The notes under the pieces: model-generated
The model's database searches: none
Told to the model about the DNA's origin: nothing
Seen by the model: only the letters and a program-made list of their open reading frames with translations
Source of the DNA: CAVTJL01 sp963752325
GTDB lineage: Bacteria; Pseudomonadota; Alphaproteobacteria; Geminicoccales; Geminicoccaceae
NCBI GenBank assembly: GCA_963752325.1
Contig: CAVVXU010000005.1
Coordinates: 248,001 to 312,000 of the forward strand
Length of the DNA stretch: 64,000 bases
Direction of reading: 5' to 3'
Program-made: the position numbers and the translations under genes
Shown: positions 1 to 11,125 of the stretch, piece by piece
Layout of the letters: every line of letters begins with the position of its first letter
How positions within the stretch are numbered: position 1 is the first letter of the stretch

Positions 1-145
1 GCTTGTGGAAGGCAGGGTGACGGCGGAGCCGGAGGCGATGGCGATGTGGCTTGGGCGGCACGCGCCGAGCCTGGCTCGGGCCGGGATCGAGACGGGGCCG
101 CTCGCGACCTGGCACCTCCAGGGCCTCCTCGGGCTCGGTGTGCCG

Positions 146-207
146 CCTCCGCGCGCCTGCTGCGTGGGTTCCCTTCGGGAATCGGATCAATGGCCTCCTG
201 GCCATTG
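146..207. repeat. Palindromic mini-element, copy 1 (62 b)
   Basis: This block separates codons for '...GLGVP' from codons for 'IVCMDARHA' in the IS110 transposase. It begins with CCTC like the other two copies. Its strongest structure is a perfect 11-bp stem with a TCCT loop spanning 186-211 (arm GATCAATGGCC), preceded by a TTCCC/GGGAA hairpin. The length of 62 shifts the reading frame. Confidence 0.65.
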
Positions 208-882
208 ATCGTGTGCATGGACGCCCGCCACGCACAGAAAGTGCTGTCCTGCTGGCCGATCAAGACCGACCGCAATGATGCGCGCGGGCTGGCCGAGCTG
301 GTCCGGCTGGGGGCGTTCCGCGAGGTGGCCGCCAAGAGCGCGGCGAGCGTTCGCCGGCGCGCCCTGCTCGGCGCCCGCGAGCAGCTGGCCGGCATGCGGC
401 GCGACGTCGAGAATCAGGTCCGCGGCCTGCTCAGAAGCTTCGGCCGGCTGATGGGCGCGGCACGTGGCGCCGCATTCGCCGCGCGCGCCGAGGAGCTGAT
501 CGCGGGCGAGCCGCTGCTGACGCTGATCGTCCGACCACTCTTGCGGGTGCGCGAGCGGCTCCGGGACGAGGCCCTGGGTCTCGAGAGCGAGCTCGTGGCC
601 GAGGCCAGGGCCGATCCGGTGTGCCGGCGGCTCGCGACCGTGCCCGGGGTCGGGCCGATCACGGCGCTGGCGTTCAAAAGCGGGGCCCTCGACGTGGCGC
701 GCTTTGCCGATCGCCGGCAGGTGGGCGCCTGGCTCGGCCTCGTGCCCCGACGCTACCAATCCGGCAAGATGGACTGGTCGGGCAAGGTCAGCAAAGCCGG
801 GGACGTGATGTTGCGCGCACTCCTGTTCGAGGCGGCGCACGTGCTGATGAGCCGGGTCAAGCGACCCTGTGCGCTCAAGATC

Positions 883-944
883 CCTCGCCGGCCTGCTGGC
901 CGGCGCTGCGTTGCAGTCGGATCGGTCATTCTGCTGACGGCCGA
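883..944. repeat. Palindromic mini-element, copy 2 (62 b)
   Basis: This block lies between 'CALKI' and 'WAEQLARRVGTMKA' codons of the IS110 transposase. It starts CCTC and has a stem GCCGGCC/GGCCGGC with loop TGCT at 887-904. It shares the TCGGATC block with copy 1 and the TCTGCT block with copy 3. Length 62, so it also breaks the frame. Confidence 0.65.
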
Positions 945-986
945 TGGGCCGAGCAGCTGGCCCGGCGGGTCGGGACGATGAAGGCC

Positions 987-1046
987 CCTCGGCCGCCTCC
1001 TGGCGGCCGCTCCTGCGGAGACGGAGCCTCCGCTCTGCTTCGGCTG
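987..1046. repeat. Palindromic mini-element, copy 3 (about 60 b)
   Basis: This block lies between 'GTMKA' and 'VAVARKLAVLL' codons of the IS110 transposase. It starts CCTC and has a stem GGCCGCC/GGCGGCC with loop TCCT at 991-1008. Compared with copy 2 the stem bases differ on both arms but still pair, which suggests that structure is conserved rather than sequence. The right boundary is uncertain by a few bases. Confidence 0.6.
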
Positions 1047-1127
1047 GTCGCCGTAGCCAGAAAGCTCGCGGTGCTCTTGGCGCGGCTCTGGGCCAAGGAG
1101 GAAGAGTTCCGCTGGCAGCCGGTGTGA

Positions 1128-1530
1128 GGCACGGACGAGCGGTGCAGACGCCGGCACCGGCGGTCGAGGTCCCTGCCGGGACGGGGTGCGGGTGAGCCTC
1201 AGGGGTCAGATGCAGCGCATCAGCGACTGCGGGCAAGACATCGCCGGGGTCCCCGATCGGCTGGGCGATCGGGGCAGGAGGCCACCGCATCCACGCACAC
1301 CATCATGCGCCAGCCGAGCGCCCTGAGAACCATGCACCGGCAGGGCGGCAGCCGAGGAAGAAGGGAGAACGGGCTTGATCGCGATTAGAGAACCTGACCC
1401 CAGACGCTTCTACGTAAGCGCCGCCATCCGTTGGATCCGCTGGCTTATCGCCTGCCCGCCCGAGGATCTGCCTCCGGGCTATGCTACGCGCCACAACGTG
1501 GGCTAATGGGTGCCGACAGCCGGACGCGAC
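1128..1530. other. IS110 3' flank and intergenic sequence
   Basis: About 400 bases without a convincing gene. The first 260 bases read like the non-coding tail that normally follows IS110 transposase genes. The remainder is the leader of the downstream hydrolase gene. No terminator or promoter could be assigned with confidence. Confidence 0.5.
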
Positions 1531-2700
1531 ATGGAGGGTTCGAGAGTGGTTGTCTGGGACCTCAATCGTCGTCAAGTCGCGATGCTCGGTATAGCCTTGG
1601 CCGCGACGTGGCGCGCTCCGGCAAAAGCACAGACGAGATCCCCAATGCTCTATCCGGGCGAGGAGTTGACTGACGCGGCCGGCTATCCGGCTCTGGTAAG
1701 GTTCGAACCCGGGCGACAGGAACTTCCCGTCGTGGTGTTCGTCACAGGAGGAGGGGTGCTCGGTCGAATCACTTATGGACCGCCCGGGGGAAGGGCCGCC
1801 GATTTCCTTTGCCATTGGCTGCATGAGGAAGGATTCTCGTCGCTGGTCCTGTCCTATCCCATCGACAACAGGGGTGTGTTCGACGCCGCATTCCCGCAGT
1901 TTTCGGTCACGGACTGGGCGGAGCAGAGCGCCGAGATCATCGCCCGTTACGTGGACCGGAACGGTCTGCGAGCAAACGCCATCGTGCTCGGCTGGAGCAT
2001 GGCAGGGCGGATTGCGGAGCCGCTTCATGCCGCGCTGCGAAGCAGGGGAAAAGGCATCGAACTTTTCGTCGCGATGGCGGGCGCATCGGCGCTCCCCAAT
2101 ACCCTGCCCGGCCTTGACCACCTGAAGCCAGCCGCAAGCGGCCTCGCCGCGATCAGGGGCGCCTACCTCGACTGGCTGCTCCAATGCCTCGCGGATCAGA
2201 ACGTCGCGGCCGGCCATTCGGCACTCGATGTCGACGAGTTCACCCGCGAGATGACCGGCGATTTTCCGGTCGGGCTTGCGGCATCGGCGATGCGTTACAG
2301 AAACGGAGCATTCATCCCCGAGCCAGCCGGAGACGCGCTCGAGATCGGCACGGCGCAGTATCGCGCCTTTCCGCCGCTCGCCTTGATGACGCACGCCTCT
2401 GCGATCGACGCCCGGCACTCCCTCACGGACCGCTCCACATGGGGCGTCTACATCACTCAGCAGCTTTGCGAAGGTCTCGTCTTCACGCAGGCGGAGAAGC
2501 TCGCCGCGCTTCCCTCCGGGAAATGGGCGTCGCTGGTCGAGCACGTCGGGAACGCTGCCCGGCGGCTGAGCGCGACGCTGCCGGGCAACCACATGTTCTT
2601 CCTTGGAGAGAATGGTGCGAGGAGAACCGTGCAGACGTTGAAGCTCCTCAGGCAGACCGCTGCAGAGGTTGCAGGTGAGATTTCACATCTTATGGACTGA
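1531..2700 (+). CDS. Exported alpha/beta-hydrolase-fold protein
   Basis: About 389 residues. An N-terminal export signal is visible (NRRQVAMLGIALAATWRAPA, then AKAQ), with paired arginines that could make it a Tat substrate. The body shows an alpha/beta-hydrolase pattern: strand 'ELPVVVFVTGGG', then the nucleophile elbow 'GWSMAG' (G-x-S-x-G) near residue 160, and a late 'LPGNHMFF' that could supply the catalytic histidine. Substrate is unknown. The ATG at 1531 was chosen over a GTG at 1510 because it places the signal peptide at the N-terminus. It stands alone between transposon remnants, consistent with accessory DNA. Confidence 0.7.
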   Translation: MEGSRVVVWDLNRRQVAMLGIALAATWRAPAKAQTRSPMLYPGEELTDAAGYPALVRFEPGRQELPVVVFVTGGGVLGRITYGPPGGRAADFLCHWLHEEGFSSLVLSYPIDNRGVFDAAFPQFSVTDWAEQSAEIIARYVDRNGLRANAIVLGWSMAGRIAEPLHAALRSRGKGIELFVAMAGASALPNTLPGLDHLKPAASGLAAIRGAYLDWLLQCLADQNVAAGHSALDVDEFTREMTGDFPVGLAASAMRYRNGAFIPEPAGDALEIGTAQYRAFPPLALMTHASAIDARHSLTDRSTWGVYITQQLCEGLVFTQAEKLAALPSGKWASLVEHVGNAARRLSATLPGNHMFFLGENGARRTVQTLKLLRQTAAEVAGEISHLMD

Positions 2701-2808
2701 AAAATCGATCAATCAGTCACCTGTCAAATCGCGCGAGCGGCCATGTTTCGGCGCACTGATCTTCCCCCGGAAAAGTGGACGGGGCTAAGCCGCTCTCTGT
2801 CCCATCTC

Positions 2809-2846
2809 GGGGGGAACGCACGCTGGGGGCACGGATTCGCGCTAAA
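2809..2846. repeat. Candidate Tn3-type terminal inverted repeat
   Basis: A 38-base stretch beginning with a G run and ending in TAAAG sits directly after the 3' end of the Tn3-type transposase remnant. This is where a Tn3-family end is expected, and its length and GGGG...TAAG style fit. No partner repeat was found in the window. Confidence 0.35.
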
Positions 2847-2847
2847 G

Positions 2848-3235
2848 CGGCCAAGAGCAACTTCTCACGTAGTGGCCTGAGCTGCCCGGGGCCGCCTCGG
2901 TGGGTTGACTGCCAGGAGTAGTGGCCGGTCAGGTTCACGTGCTCCCAGGCGGTGGGTCAGACGTGCGCGAGGAGCTCGTCGGGCACATCCTCGCCTCTCT
3001 CGCGCAAGTGTTGCACCGCATGCCGGAGATAACGGATGTTCCACGTGATGATGGCGGAGACGAGCAGGTTGACCCCGCTTGAGCGTCGGCTTCAATGCCG
3101 AGGTGGATCTCGCCGCTGACGCGCAACTCCGCAAAGCTCCCCTTGGGGAGGAAATCGTCCTCGATGCTGCAGTAGCGTCGGCTGCCCAGGACCCAAACGT
3201 CACCCGCCCGCAGCCGCTGCCGCGCGTAGGAATGG
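2848..3235 (-). pseudogene. Tn3-family transposase (TnpA) C-terminal remnant
   Basis: On the minus strand the translation has 'LRAGDVWVLGSRRY' (a mid-TnpA segment) followed too soon by the C-terminal part 'RYLRHAVQHLRERGEDVPDE', 'ELLAHV' and 'NLTGHYSWQ', which match the conserved end of Tn3-type TnpA. Two or more frames are needed to read it, and the sequence between the mid and C-terminal segments is missing, so an internal deletion plus frameshifts have inactivated it. No resolvase was recognised nearby. Confidence 0.7.
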
Positions 3236-3853
3236 GAAATGATCTAGCGGGTCCGGTTAGCGGAAACGGGCTGAGATTCCCGCGAGCATCTCCATGGTGG
3301 CCGAGGTCGCACTGCTCGCCCCAACACGAAGGACGAGCGTTAGCTGCCAGCATTGCTGGATCTTCGCCCGCGCGGCATGATCGACCCGCTCTCGATGTGG
3401 ATCACGGGTATTGCGGTCTGAAGGGCCTGTGCAGCGCGCTCGGCATGGCGAAGGGTATCGCCGCCGAGAGCGCGCGATCCGGCCTGCGTGATGTGGTGCC
3501 GCCGCATCCCCGGACCAGGCCCTGATAGGCGAGGGTCTCGGGCCGTCCCTCCTGGGCGTCAGCGGCAGGGGCTGAGGAATCTCCCTCCGCTCCTAGGCCT
3601 TGATCGCATTTGCACCAAAGCCGTCCGGCGCCCGGCCGACAACTGCGGCGGGGACGCCACAGTACAGCCGCATCACGTATGGATGTTGAAGAATACGGTC
3701 GACTAGGCCGGTCGTTCAATCGACGGCCACCTCCTTTCAGTGCATAAAAGCATCAGTGAGCGTTTGCGAAGGCGAGCGTCGGCGCCATCCAGGGCGACGT
3801 TACTTTGCTCAAAATGCAACGCGGCGGCTCGGTCTAGTGACGGAGAATAAGTC
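3236..3853. other. Unassigned sequence upstream of the autotransporter
   Basis: About 600 bases with no gene I can support. It probably contains further transposon debris in its left half. The right half (from about 3720) is the leader of the autotransporter gene. Short open frames here have no recognisable domains. Confidence 0.4.
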
Positions 3854-6800
3854 GTGAGCACAGGTGCGTGGCGCCACACTGGCGTGCGATCAGGCCCCGT
3901 GCAGACATCGCCGCCGCCGAGTAAACGCTTCATCCGAGCAGCATTGCTGACCAGAACTTCACTTGTCGGCCTGGTGAGCCTTATCGGCTTGTCGCCGGCT
4001 GGTGCCGACGACGGAACAGTGTGCTCAGGCGGCAATGGCCACAACTGCCAGATCAGCCTGAGCGCACCCGCCGCCGGCCACAGCCAGACGGGCTCGACGC
4101 CCAGCCCGAACCCGATCACCCATGATTTCACGGACACCCAGACCCTGACCGCAGGGAGCGGCCAGGGGGCCATCGACTTCTCGACTGTCGCCGGCGATGG
4201 GGGGGATGCAGATCATGACGGCGACAATGGCGGCACGGGCGGTGCCGGCGGCGGCATCGGTACGTCGAGCGCTCCCATATCGATCGACGCTGGTGTCACG
4301 ACCTCGGGCGTCAACGGCAACGGCATCCTGCGGTTCCAGAGCGCCGGCGGCAATGGCGGCGGCGGTCAGGGCGCTCACACCGGAACCCGCGGCACAGGTG
4401 GCACCGGCGGCGTTGGCGGCGGGATCTACGTCAATGCGAATGGCACCGTGACCGGGAATGATGCGAGCTCGCCGGGGCTTGTGGCTGGCAGCTTCGGCGG
4501 CTCCGTGCTCAAGGGCGACGACGGTGGGACGGGATTCTACAGCTCGAAAGCCGGCAATGGCGGCAGCGGCGGGCAGGTGACGCTCAATGTCGGCGGATCG
4601 GTCACGGCGGGCGGCACCGGGGTGCGCGCATCGAGCATCGGCGGCACCGGCGGAGCGGGCCCCAACAACTCCGGAGGCATTACCTCGTCCAACGGCGCCG
4701 ATGGCGGCACGGGCGGCGCGGGGTCCACGGTCGGCGTGACGGTCACCGGCGTGGTGGCGTCGGCAAATGCCGACGGTGTCGATGTGACATCCCAGGGAGG
4801 TGACGGCGGGAATGGGGGGACCTCCGGCGATGCGCCTTCCTCGGACGCTGGCGATGGCGGCGCTGGCGGGCTCGGCGGGAGTGCCACGGGCAGCGTGCAG
4901 GCGGGTGGCACGGTCAAGGCGGACGATGTGGGCCTCTCGGTCATCAGCGCGGGCGGCGCCGGGGGCAACGGCGGAAAGGCCAACGGCGCTGACAGCGGGG
5001 GCGATACCGCTCAGGGCGGCTCGGGCGGGGATGGCGGACAGGGAGGCACGGCCACCGCCAATGTCTTCGGCCCCAACTCGCCCACCAATCCGACGGTCGA
5101 AGGCGGCGATATCGGCGCATCCGCTGTCGCCAGCGGCGGCAATGGCGGTAATGGCGCAGCCGGCCTCGCGGCCGGAGGCTACGGTGGCTCGGGCGGCAGC
5201 GGCGGAACCGGGGGCGGGGCCTCTGTCAGCCTCGCCGGCTCGGGCGCAGTTCTCACGCCGGGTATCGGCGTGCAGGCCTTGGCCTATGGCGGCACCGGCG
5301 GCACGGGTGCGGCGGGTACGGGCTCCCAGGCGGGCTCGGGCGGCAATGGTGGCAGTGGCGGGACGGGTGGCACAGCCACCGTGGATGTCGCCAGCGGGTC
5401 GAGCGTAACGACCACCGGCGTCGATGCGCCGAAGTCCAGCACGGCCGTGCTGCCGGGCGTTCTGGTTGCGGCCAATGGAGGCGTGGGCGGCGCCGGCGGG
5501 AAGGCGTCGGCGCCGGTCGGCGCCGATGGCGGCGGCGCCGGCTTTGGCGGCGCCGGCGGCACGGCCACGGCCAACATCAATGGCGGCATCGCCACGAGCG
5601 GCAGCTTCGCCCATGGCGTTGTTGCGCAGAGCGTCGGCGGGGTCGGCGGCGGCGGGGGCGACGCGCAGAGCCTGTTCGCGTCCCGCGGCGGCGTCGCGGA
5701 GAATGGAGGCAATGGGGGCCCTGTCTACATCGATGGCAGCGGCGGCACCGTCACCACGACCGGCACCGGGGCCGTGGCGCTGCTCGGCCAGAGCATCGGC
5801 GGCGGTGGCGGCGCCGGCGGCAACGCCCTCAGCGTCGGCGCCGATGTCGCCACGATCGCGATCGGCGGCAATGGCGGCGCCGGTGGCGACGGCGCGAAGG
5901 TCACCATCGGCACCGATCCGAGCGACAGCAGCTCACAGCCGCTGACGGACACGCTGATCACCCGTGGGAACGAATCGACCGGCATCATCGCGCAGAGCGT
6001 CGGTGGGGCCGGCGGCAATGGCGGCAACGCCGTGGCGGGCGGCACCACCGTCCTGACGCTGGCGATCGGCGGCGACGGCAAGGGTGGCGGCACCGGCGGC
6101 ACGGTTGCGGTCACCAATGACGGCGTCGTCACGACCTTCGGCCTGCAATCGGGCGGCATCGCGGCGCAGAGCGTCGGTGGCGGCGGCGGCAACGGCGGCT
6201 CGGGCGTGAGCATCAGCGCCAACGTGATGACCGCCGCGTTCGCGCTGGGCGGGGCAGGAGCCGGCGGCGGATCCGGCGGCACGGTGGGCCTCACCAACAA
6301 CAACCAGGTCACGACCTATGGTGCGGACGCCTACGGGCTGAAGGCGCAGAGCATCAGCGGTGGCGGCGGCGAGGGCGGCACGGCCACGGCGGTGGCGATC
6401 GCGATCTCGCCCGATCCCGAGGTGCCGGCCGTGTCGGTCAGCGCCGCGATCGGCGGCAGCGGCGGGGCCGGCGGCGATCAGGCCAACAGCCCGGTCACCG
6501 TCACCAACAATGGCTTTCTCTCCACCGCCGGCGACGGGGCCATGGGCATCCTTGCCCAGAACATCGCCGGCGGCGGCGGCAACGGCGGCGACTCGACCGC
6601 GTCGTCCTATTCCTCCGGTGACGGCGCGGGCGTCTCGATCAGCATCGGCGGCGGCGGCGAGGGCGGTGCCGGGGGCACCGGCGGACCGGTGACGGTCAAC
6701 AACAATGGTCTCCTCGTGACGCTGGGCAAGTCGGCCTATGGCGTGGCAGCGCAAAGCATCGGCGGCGGCGGCGGCCAGGGCGGTGCCGGCGACACGGCGT

Positions 6801-9800
6801 CCTCGGCCGGCCAAGCCGATGATTTCAGCGCCGCGGCCTCGATCACGGTCGGTGGCTCCGGTGGCGGCGGGGGCATCGGTGGCTCGGTCACCATCACCAA
6901 CAATGGCGGCATCGCGACGAGCGGAGACGGGGCCAGGGGCATCTTCGCGCAGAGCGTCGGCGGCGGCGGCGGCGCCTCGGGCGGCGGGGTGGCGAAGGCC
7001 AATGGCGGGGACCTCTCGCTCGCGGTCACGCTCGGCGGCGATGGCGGCTCGGGCGCCAATGGCGGCGCGGTCACCGTCACCAACAATGTCGACCTCCTGA
7101 CCCGCGGGTCCGATGCCGATGCGATCTTCGCGCAAAGCGTCGGCGGTGGCGGCGGCATCGCCGGCAAGGGCTCGTCGAGCGCGGGCGGCGCCCAGGACCC
7201 GGAGGACGCGTTCAGCCAGCTCTCCTCGACGATCTCGAAGGGGCTGGGCCTCGGCCAGGACGTGACCCAGATCGCCGACGGTGTGTTCAAGGTGGGCGAC
7301 GGGGCCCTGAAGGACATCAACAAGCTCTCCGATCTGGAGACCATCCTTCCCGGCGGCGAGGACAGCCTCACAGCCGCCGGCGACGACGAGGGCGACGGCT
7401 CCGCGACCAGCCTGAAGCTCTCGGCCACGATCGGCGGCCAGGGCGGCGCCGGCGGCACCGGCAGCATGGTCACCGTCAACAACAACGGCAATCTCGCGAC
7501 CACCGGCACCAGCTCGGACGGTATCTATGCCCAGAGCATCGGCGGCGGCGGCGGGGTCGGCGGCGCCAGCAGCTTCTCGGGCAGCATCGGCCCTGCCAGC
7601 GGCAAGCTCCAGATCGGTGCATCCGGCGCGGGCGGTGGCGACGGGGGCCAGGTCGAGGCTACCAACGCTGCGACGGGCTCGATCTCGACCGAAGGGGTGA
7701 CCTCCAACGGCATCACGGCCGAGAGCGTCGGCGGCGGCGGCGGCAAGGGTGGCATCACCGGCGGCAGCATGGGCGCTCTCAAGGATATCTCGGTGACCCT
7801 CGGCGGCTCGGGCGGCCAGGGTGGTGACGGGGCCACGGTCACGGTGAACGACTACGGAGCGATCACCACCTCCGGCCGCCATTCCTACGGCATCCTGGCG
7901 CAGAGCACGGGTGGCGGGGGCGGCATCGCCCATGTTCTCTCCAAGGATCGCAGCACCGACGACAGCGACCCCGGCGATATCAGCGTCGCGATCGGGATCG
8001 GCGGGAATGGCGGGGCTGGCGGGACCGGTGGCCCGGTCACGGTCAATGTCGGCCAATCCGCGGTCAGCGAGGTCTCCACGACTGGCACCGGCGGGATCGG
8101 CATCGTGGCCCAGAGCGTCGGCGGCGGCGGCGGCCTTGTCGTGGCCACGAGCAAGGACACCGACGACAGCAATACCAACGGTCTGAGCAGCAGCACCGTC
8201 ATCCCGGTCACGATCGGCGGCTCGAGCGGCAGCTCCGGCGATGGTGGCCCCGTGTCGGTCACGCTCGATCCGACCAGCTCCCATCAGACGACGGGCCTGG
8301 TGCGTACCTCGGGCGCTGACGCCTATGGCGTGCTGGCCCAGAGCGTCGGCGGCGGCGGCGGGCTCGTCGTGGGCGCCAGCAATCCGCAGAACGCCCTGAG
8401 CAAGCTGTTCCCAGCCGGCAACCAGAGCGGCAATGGCGGCTTCGTCAACGTCATGGTCAACAACGGCTTCAGCATCGGCACGGCCGGCGCGGGAGCGGTC
8501 GGGATCTTCGCGCAGAGCGTCGGCGGCGGCGGCGGCGTGATCGGCGGCATGTCGGACGTCGACCTGACGCAGGGCATGCAGGCGACGCCGCAGAGCGAGA
8601 GCGGCCAGAGCGGCGACGTCCTGGTGCAAGTCGAGAGCGGGAGCAACATCGTCACCAGCGGCGCGGGCGCCCACGCCATCTTCGCGCAGAGCGTCGGCGG
8701 CGGCGGCGGCGTGATCAGCTCGCCGGACGGCAAGGGCTACGCGTTCTCGGGGACCAGCCCCTACACGGACTGCAGCGGCAGCGCGTGCACCGGATCGGTC
8801 ACGGTGGAGCTCGGCAGCAACACGGTGACCCGGGCCAGCGGCCCGGATTCCTACGCGATCTTCGTCCAGAGCCGCGGCAATGGCCTCAACTCGACGACCG
8901 TCAACGTGGGCAGTGGCGCCTTCGTCGAGAGCTGGGCCAAGTCGGCGGGCGCCATCTATGTCGGCGGCGATGCGTCTACCGGTCGGAACCTCATCATCGT
9001 CCAGTCGGGCGGCACGATCGACGACGGCACCGGCAGCAACCTACCGGGCGGCCCGACACCCAACGCCACCGGCGTCGCGATCACCGGCTCGGCGCCGTTC
9101 CTGGTCCTCAATTCGGGTACCATCAACGGCTCCTACGTCTCGCCGAAGGGCCTCGCCAGCAGCATCGACAACCGGCGGCGTGGGCAGCTGAACACGGGTG
9201 CCATCGTCGACCTCGGGCCGGGAGGTCTGCTCAAGAACAGCGGCACAGTCGATCTGGGCGGCTCGGGGCAGATCGCCACCACGACGCTGCAGGGCGATTT
9301 CATCCAGACGAAGAAGGGCCAGCTGCGGATCGACGCCGACCACGCCAACGCTGTCGCCGACCAGCTCATCGTAAGTGGCGACATCGAGCTTGCCGGGAAG
9401 ATCAGGATCAACCCGCTGACGCTCGGCTCGACGTCACTGACGGTGCTGCAGGCAGGCGGGACGCTGACGCTCGATCCCAACGCGAAGCTCGTCGGGACGC
9501 GGCTCGTCCACTACACGCCGACCCTGACCGGCCAGACGCTCCAGGTCACGCCCACGGTCAACTTCCGGGGCATGGACAGGGACCTCGATCGGGCCCAGCG
9601 GTCTGTTGCGGCCGCTCTGCAGCAGATGTGGGAAGGCAGCGGCGCTGAGCCGCTCGCGAGAGCGGCCTCGCCGGCGGAGACGGATTCGGGAACCGGCTCG
9701 AACACGTCAGCCGAGAGCGCTTTCTCCCAGGGGCTGGCCGCGATCGCGGAATCGCCCGAACTCGAGCTCGTTCCAGAAGACGCTGAATGAGCTCTCGGGC

Positions 9801-10733
9801 CAGCCGGTGCTGGGGATCGCTCCCTCGCTGGTCAGCACCAGCCAGGACTTCGTCGCCAACATGAACAGCTGCCCGAGCTTCGCCGGGAGCGGCACGCTGC
9901 TGGCAGAGGGCGACTGCGCCTGGGGCCGGGTGACGGGTGGCTTCATCGACCGCAGCGGCGACAGCTCGACGGTCGGCTACGACGTGAAGTCGCTCACGAG
10001 CCAGCTGGGCGGTCAGAAGGAGGTGGCGCCTGACTGGTTCCTGGGCGGCTCCGTCGCCTACCAGCTGAGCAGGCTCGACGGCGACGACGACAGCGCCGAG
10101 GTCGACGGCAACGGGCTGATGGCCGGCGCCATCCTGAAGCGGCAGATGGGGCAGCTCCTGCTCTCAGGCGCCGTCAACGCCGGCTACGGCTGGTACGACA
10201 GCTCTCGCAACATCGACGTCGCCACGGGCCAGTCGCAGGCAAAGGGCTCACCGGACGCGATCAATGGTGGCCTCCACGCCCGTGCAGCCTACGAGCTTCC
10301 TCATGATGCGTGGTATCTGCGCCCGACGCTCAGTCTCGACGCCAACTATGTGCGCATTGATGGCTACAACGAGCACGGTGGCTCGCCTTTCAACCTCAAC
10401 GTCGACTCCTCCGACAAGGTGGTCCTGAGCGCGACGCCGGCGCTCGAGGTCGGGGGCCGGATCAAACTCGGCAGCTCCGTCCTCCGACCCTTCGGAAGCC
10501 TGGGCGTCAGCCTGTTCGGCCCCAACAACTGGAAGACGGACGCGCGCTTCGACAACAGCGGCGGCGGCTCCTTCACCACCGAGCTCGCCAATCCGAACGT
10601 TGTGGGCAAGCTCAGCCTCGGGGTCGACATGGCGACGGTCGGGTCGCTGGACATTCGGCTCCAGTACGACCTCGAGGTCGGCGACGACTACACGAACAAC
10701 AGCGGCACCCTGCGCGTCGCGTACCGGTTCTGA
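3854..10733 (+). CDS. Giant glycine-rich autotransporter, one frameshift near 9770
   Basis: A type V secreted surface protein of about 2,290 residues. It starts at a GTG, and a signal peptide ends near 'SPAGADDG' (residue ~54). The passenger is glycine-rich. In its second half a module of about 60-75 residues repeats roughly 16 times: a turn 'VTVTNNG', a strand 'ITTSG..A.GI' and the signature 'AQSVGGGGGNGG' (variants AQSISGGGG, AQNIAGGGG). A beta-helix with no enzymatic motif is likely. After a linker the frame shifts by one base near 9770. The C-terminal 300 residues form an autotransporter beta-barrel ending in '...RVAYRF', with the terminal Phe expected for outer-membrane insertion. Few cysteines are present, including pairs near residues 57/64 and 1640/1645. 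Adhesion is the probable role (inference). The frameshift may be an assembly error. Confidence 0.85.
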
Positions 10734-10989
10734 GCCGGCCCTCGCAGACCATGCGCCGAGCGAGCGGGTCGTCTTCCTGCCCCAAGGCTCACCCGCCTTC
10801 TTCAACATGGCTTGCTCACGCCGCGAAGCTTGTTCGAGGAATCTGCGTGAGAGGTGTCAATCGGCCCGGGAACGGGACCCAGGATCGGCGTGCAAAAGAG
10901 ACCCCTGTGATGGACATCGTGGCACCACCACCCTGACCGGCGCGGAACTGTTGGCGGAGCGGCGAGAAGGGTAGTGAGCCGGGTTCCGA

Positions 10990-11121
10990 GAGGGCTCGGG
11001 CGCGGCTCTTGAAACGCCTACTCTCGTTGCCGGTCTCGAGGATGTCGCAGTGGCGGGCAAGGCGATCGAGCAGCGCCGTGGTCATCTTGGGGTGGCCGAA
11101 GACACTGGGCCATTCGCCGAA
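10990..11121 (-). pseudogene. IS21-family helper ATPase IstB, C-terminal remnant
   Basis: The minus strand encodes 'FGEWPSVFGHPKMTT', 'ALLDRLARHCDILETGN' and 'ESRRFKSRA', the conserved end of IstB (the AAA+ helper that works with the IstA transposase in IS21 elements). Only about 45 codons remain. The N-terminal Walker A/B part and istA are absent. The fragment abuts the truncated gene on its right, which suggests that IS21 insertion followed by deletion removed that gene's start. About 250 bases to its left (10734-10989) hold no recognisable gene. Confidence 0.75.
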
Positions 11122-11125
11122 GGTG

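Larger units (their letters stand above)
1..1127 (+). pseudogene. IS110-family transposase, broken, partial at left edge
   Basis: The conceptual protein matches the IS110/IS116/IS902 layout: an N-terminal RuvC-like (DEDD) part with 'ETGPLATWHLQGLLGLGVP' in one frame and 'MDARHAQKVLSCWPIKTDRNDARGLAELV' split after a short gap in another, then the C-terminal 'TVPGVGPITALAF' and 'VGAWLGLVPRRYQSG' transposase_20 region and the terminal 'VARKLAVLLARLW'. The gene starts left of the window. It is interrupted by three palindromic inserts of about 60 bases (146-207, 883-944, 987-1046). The first two are 62 bases long and break the frame. The flanking coding sequence rejoins cleanly across each insert, so the original gene was intact. 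The 3' flank to about 1390 looks like ordinary IS110 end sequence. Confidence 0.85.

Noticed and set aside
3079..3706. Plus-strand open frames in the Tn3 remnant region
   Set aside because: No recognisable family. The minus strand carries the transposase similarity.
5933..8674. A 913-residue open frame on the minus strand opposite the autotransporter
   Set aside because: It is alanine/aspartate/arginine-rich without any domain and mirrors the Gly-rich repeat codons of the plus strand, a composition shadow.
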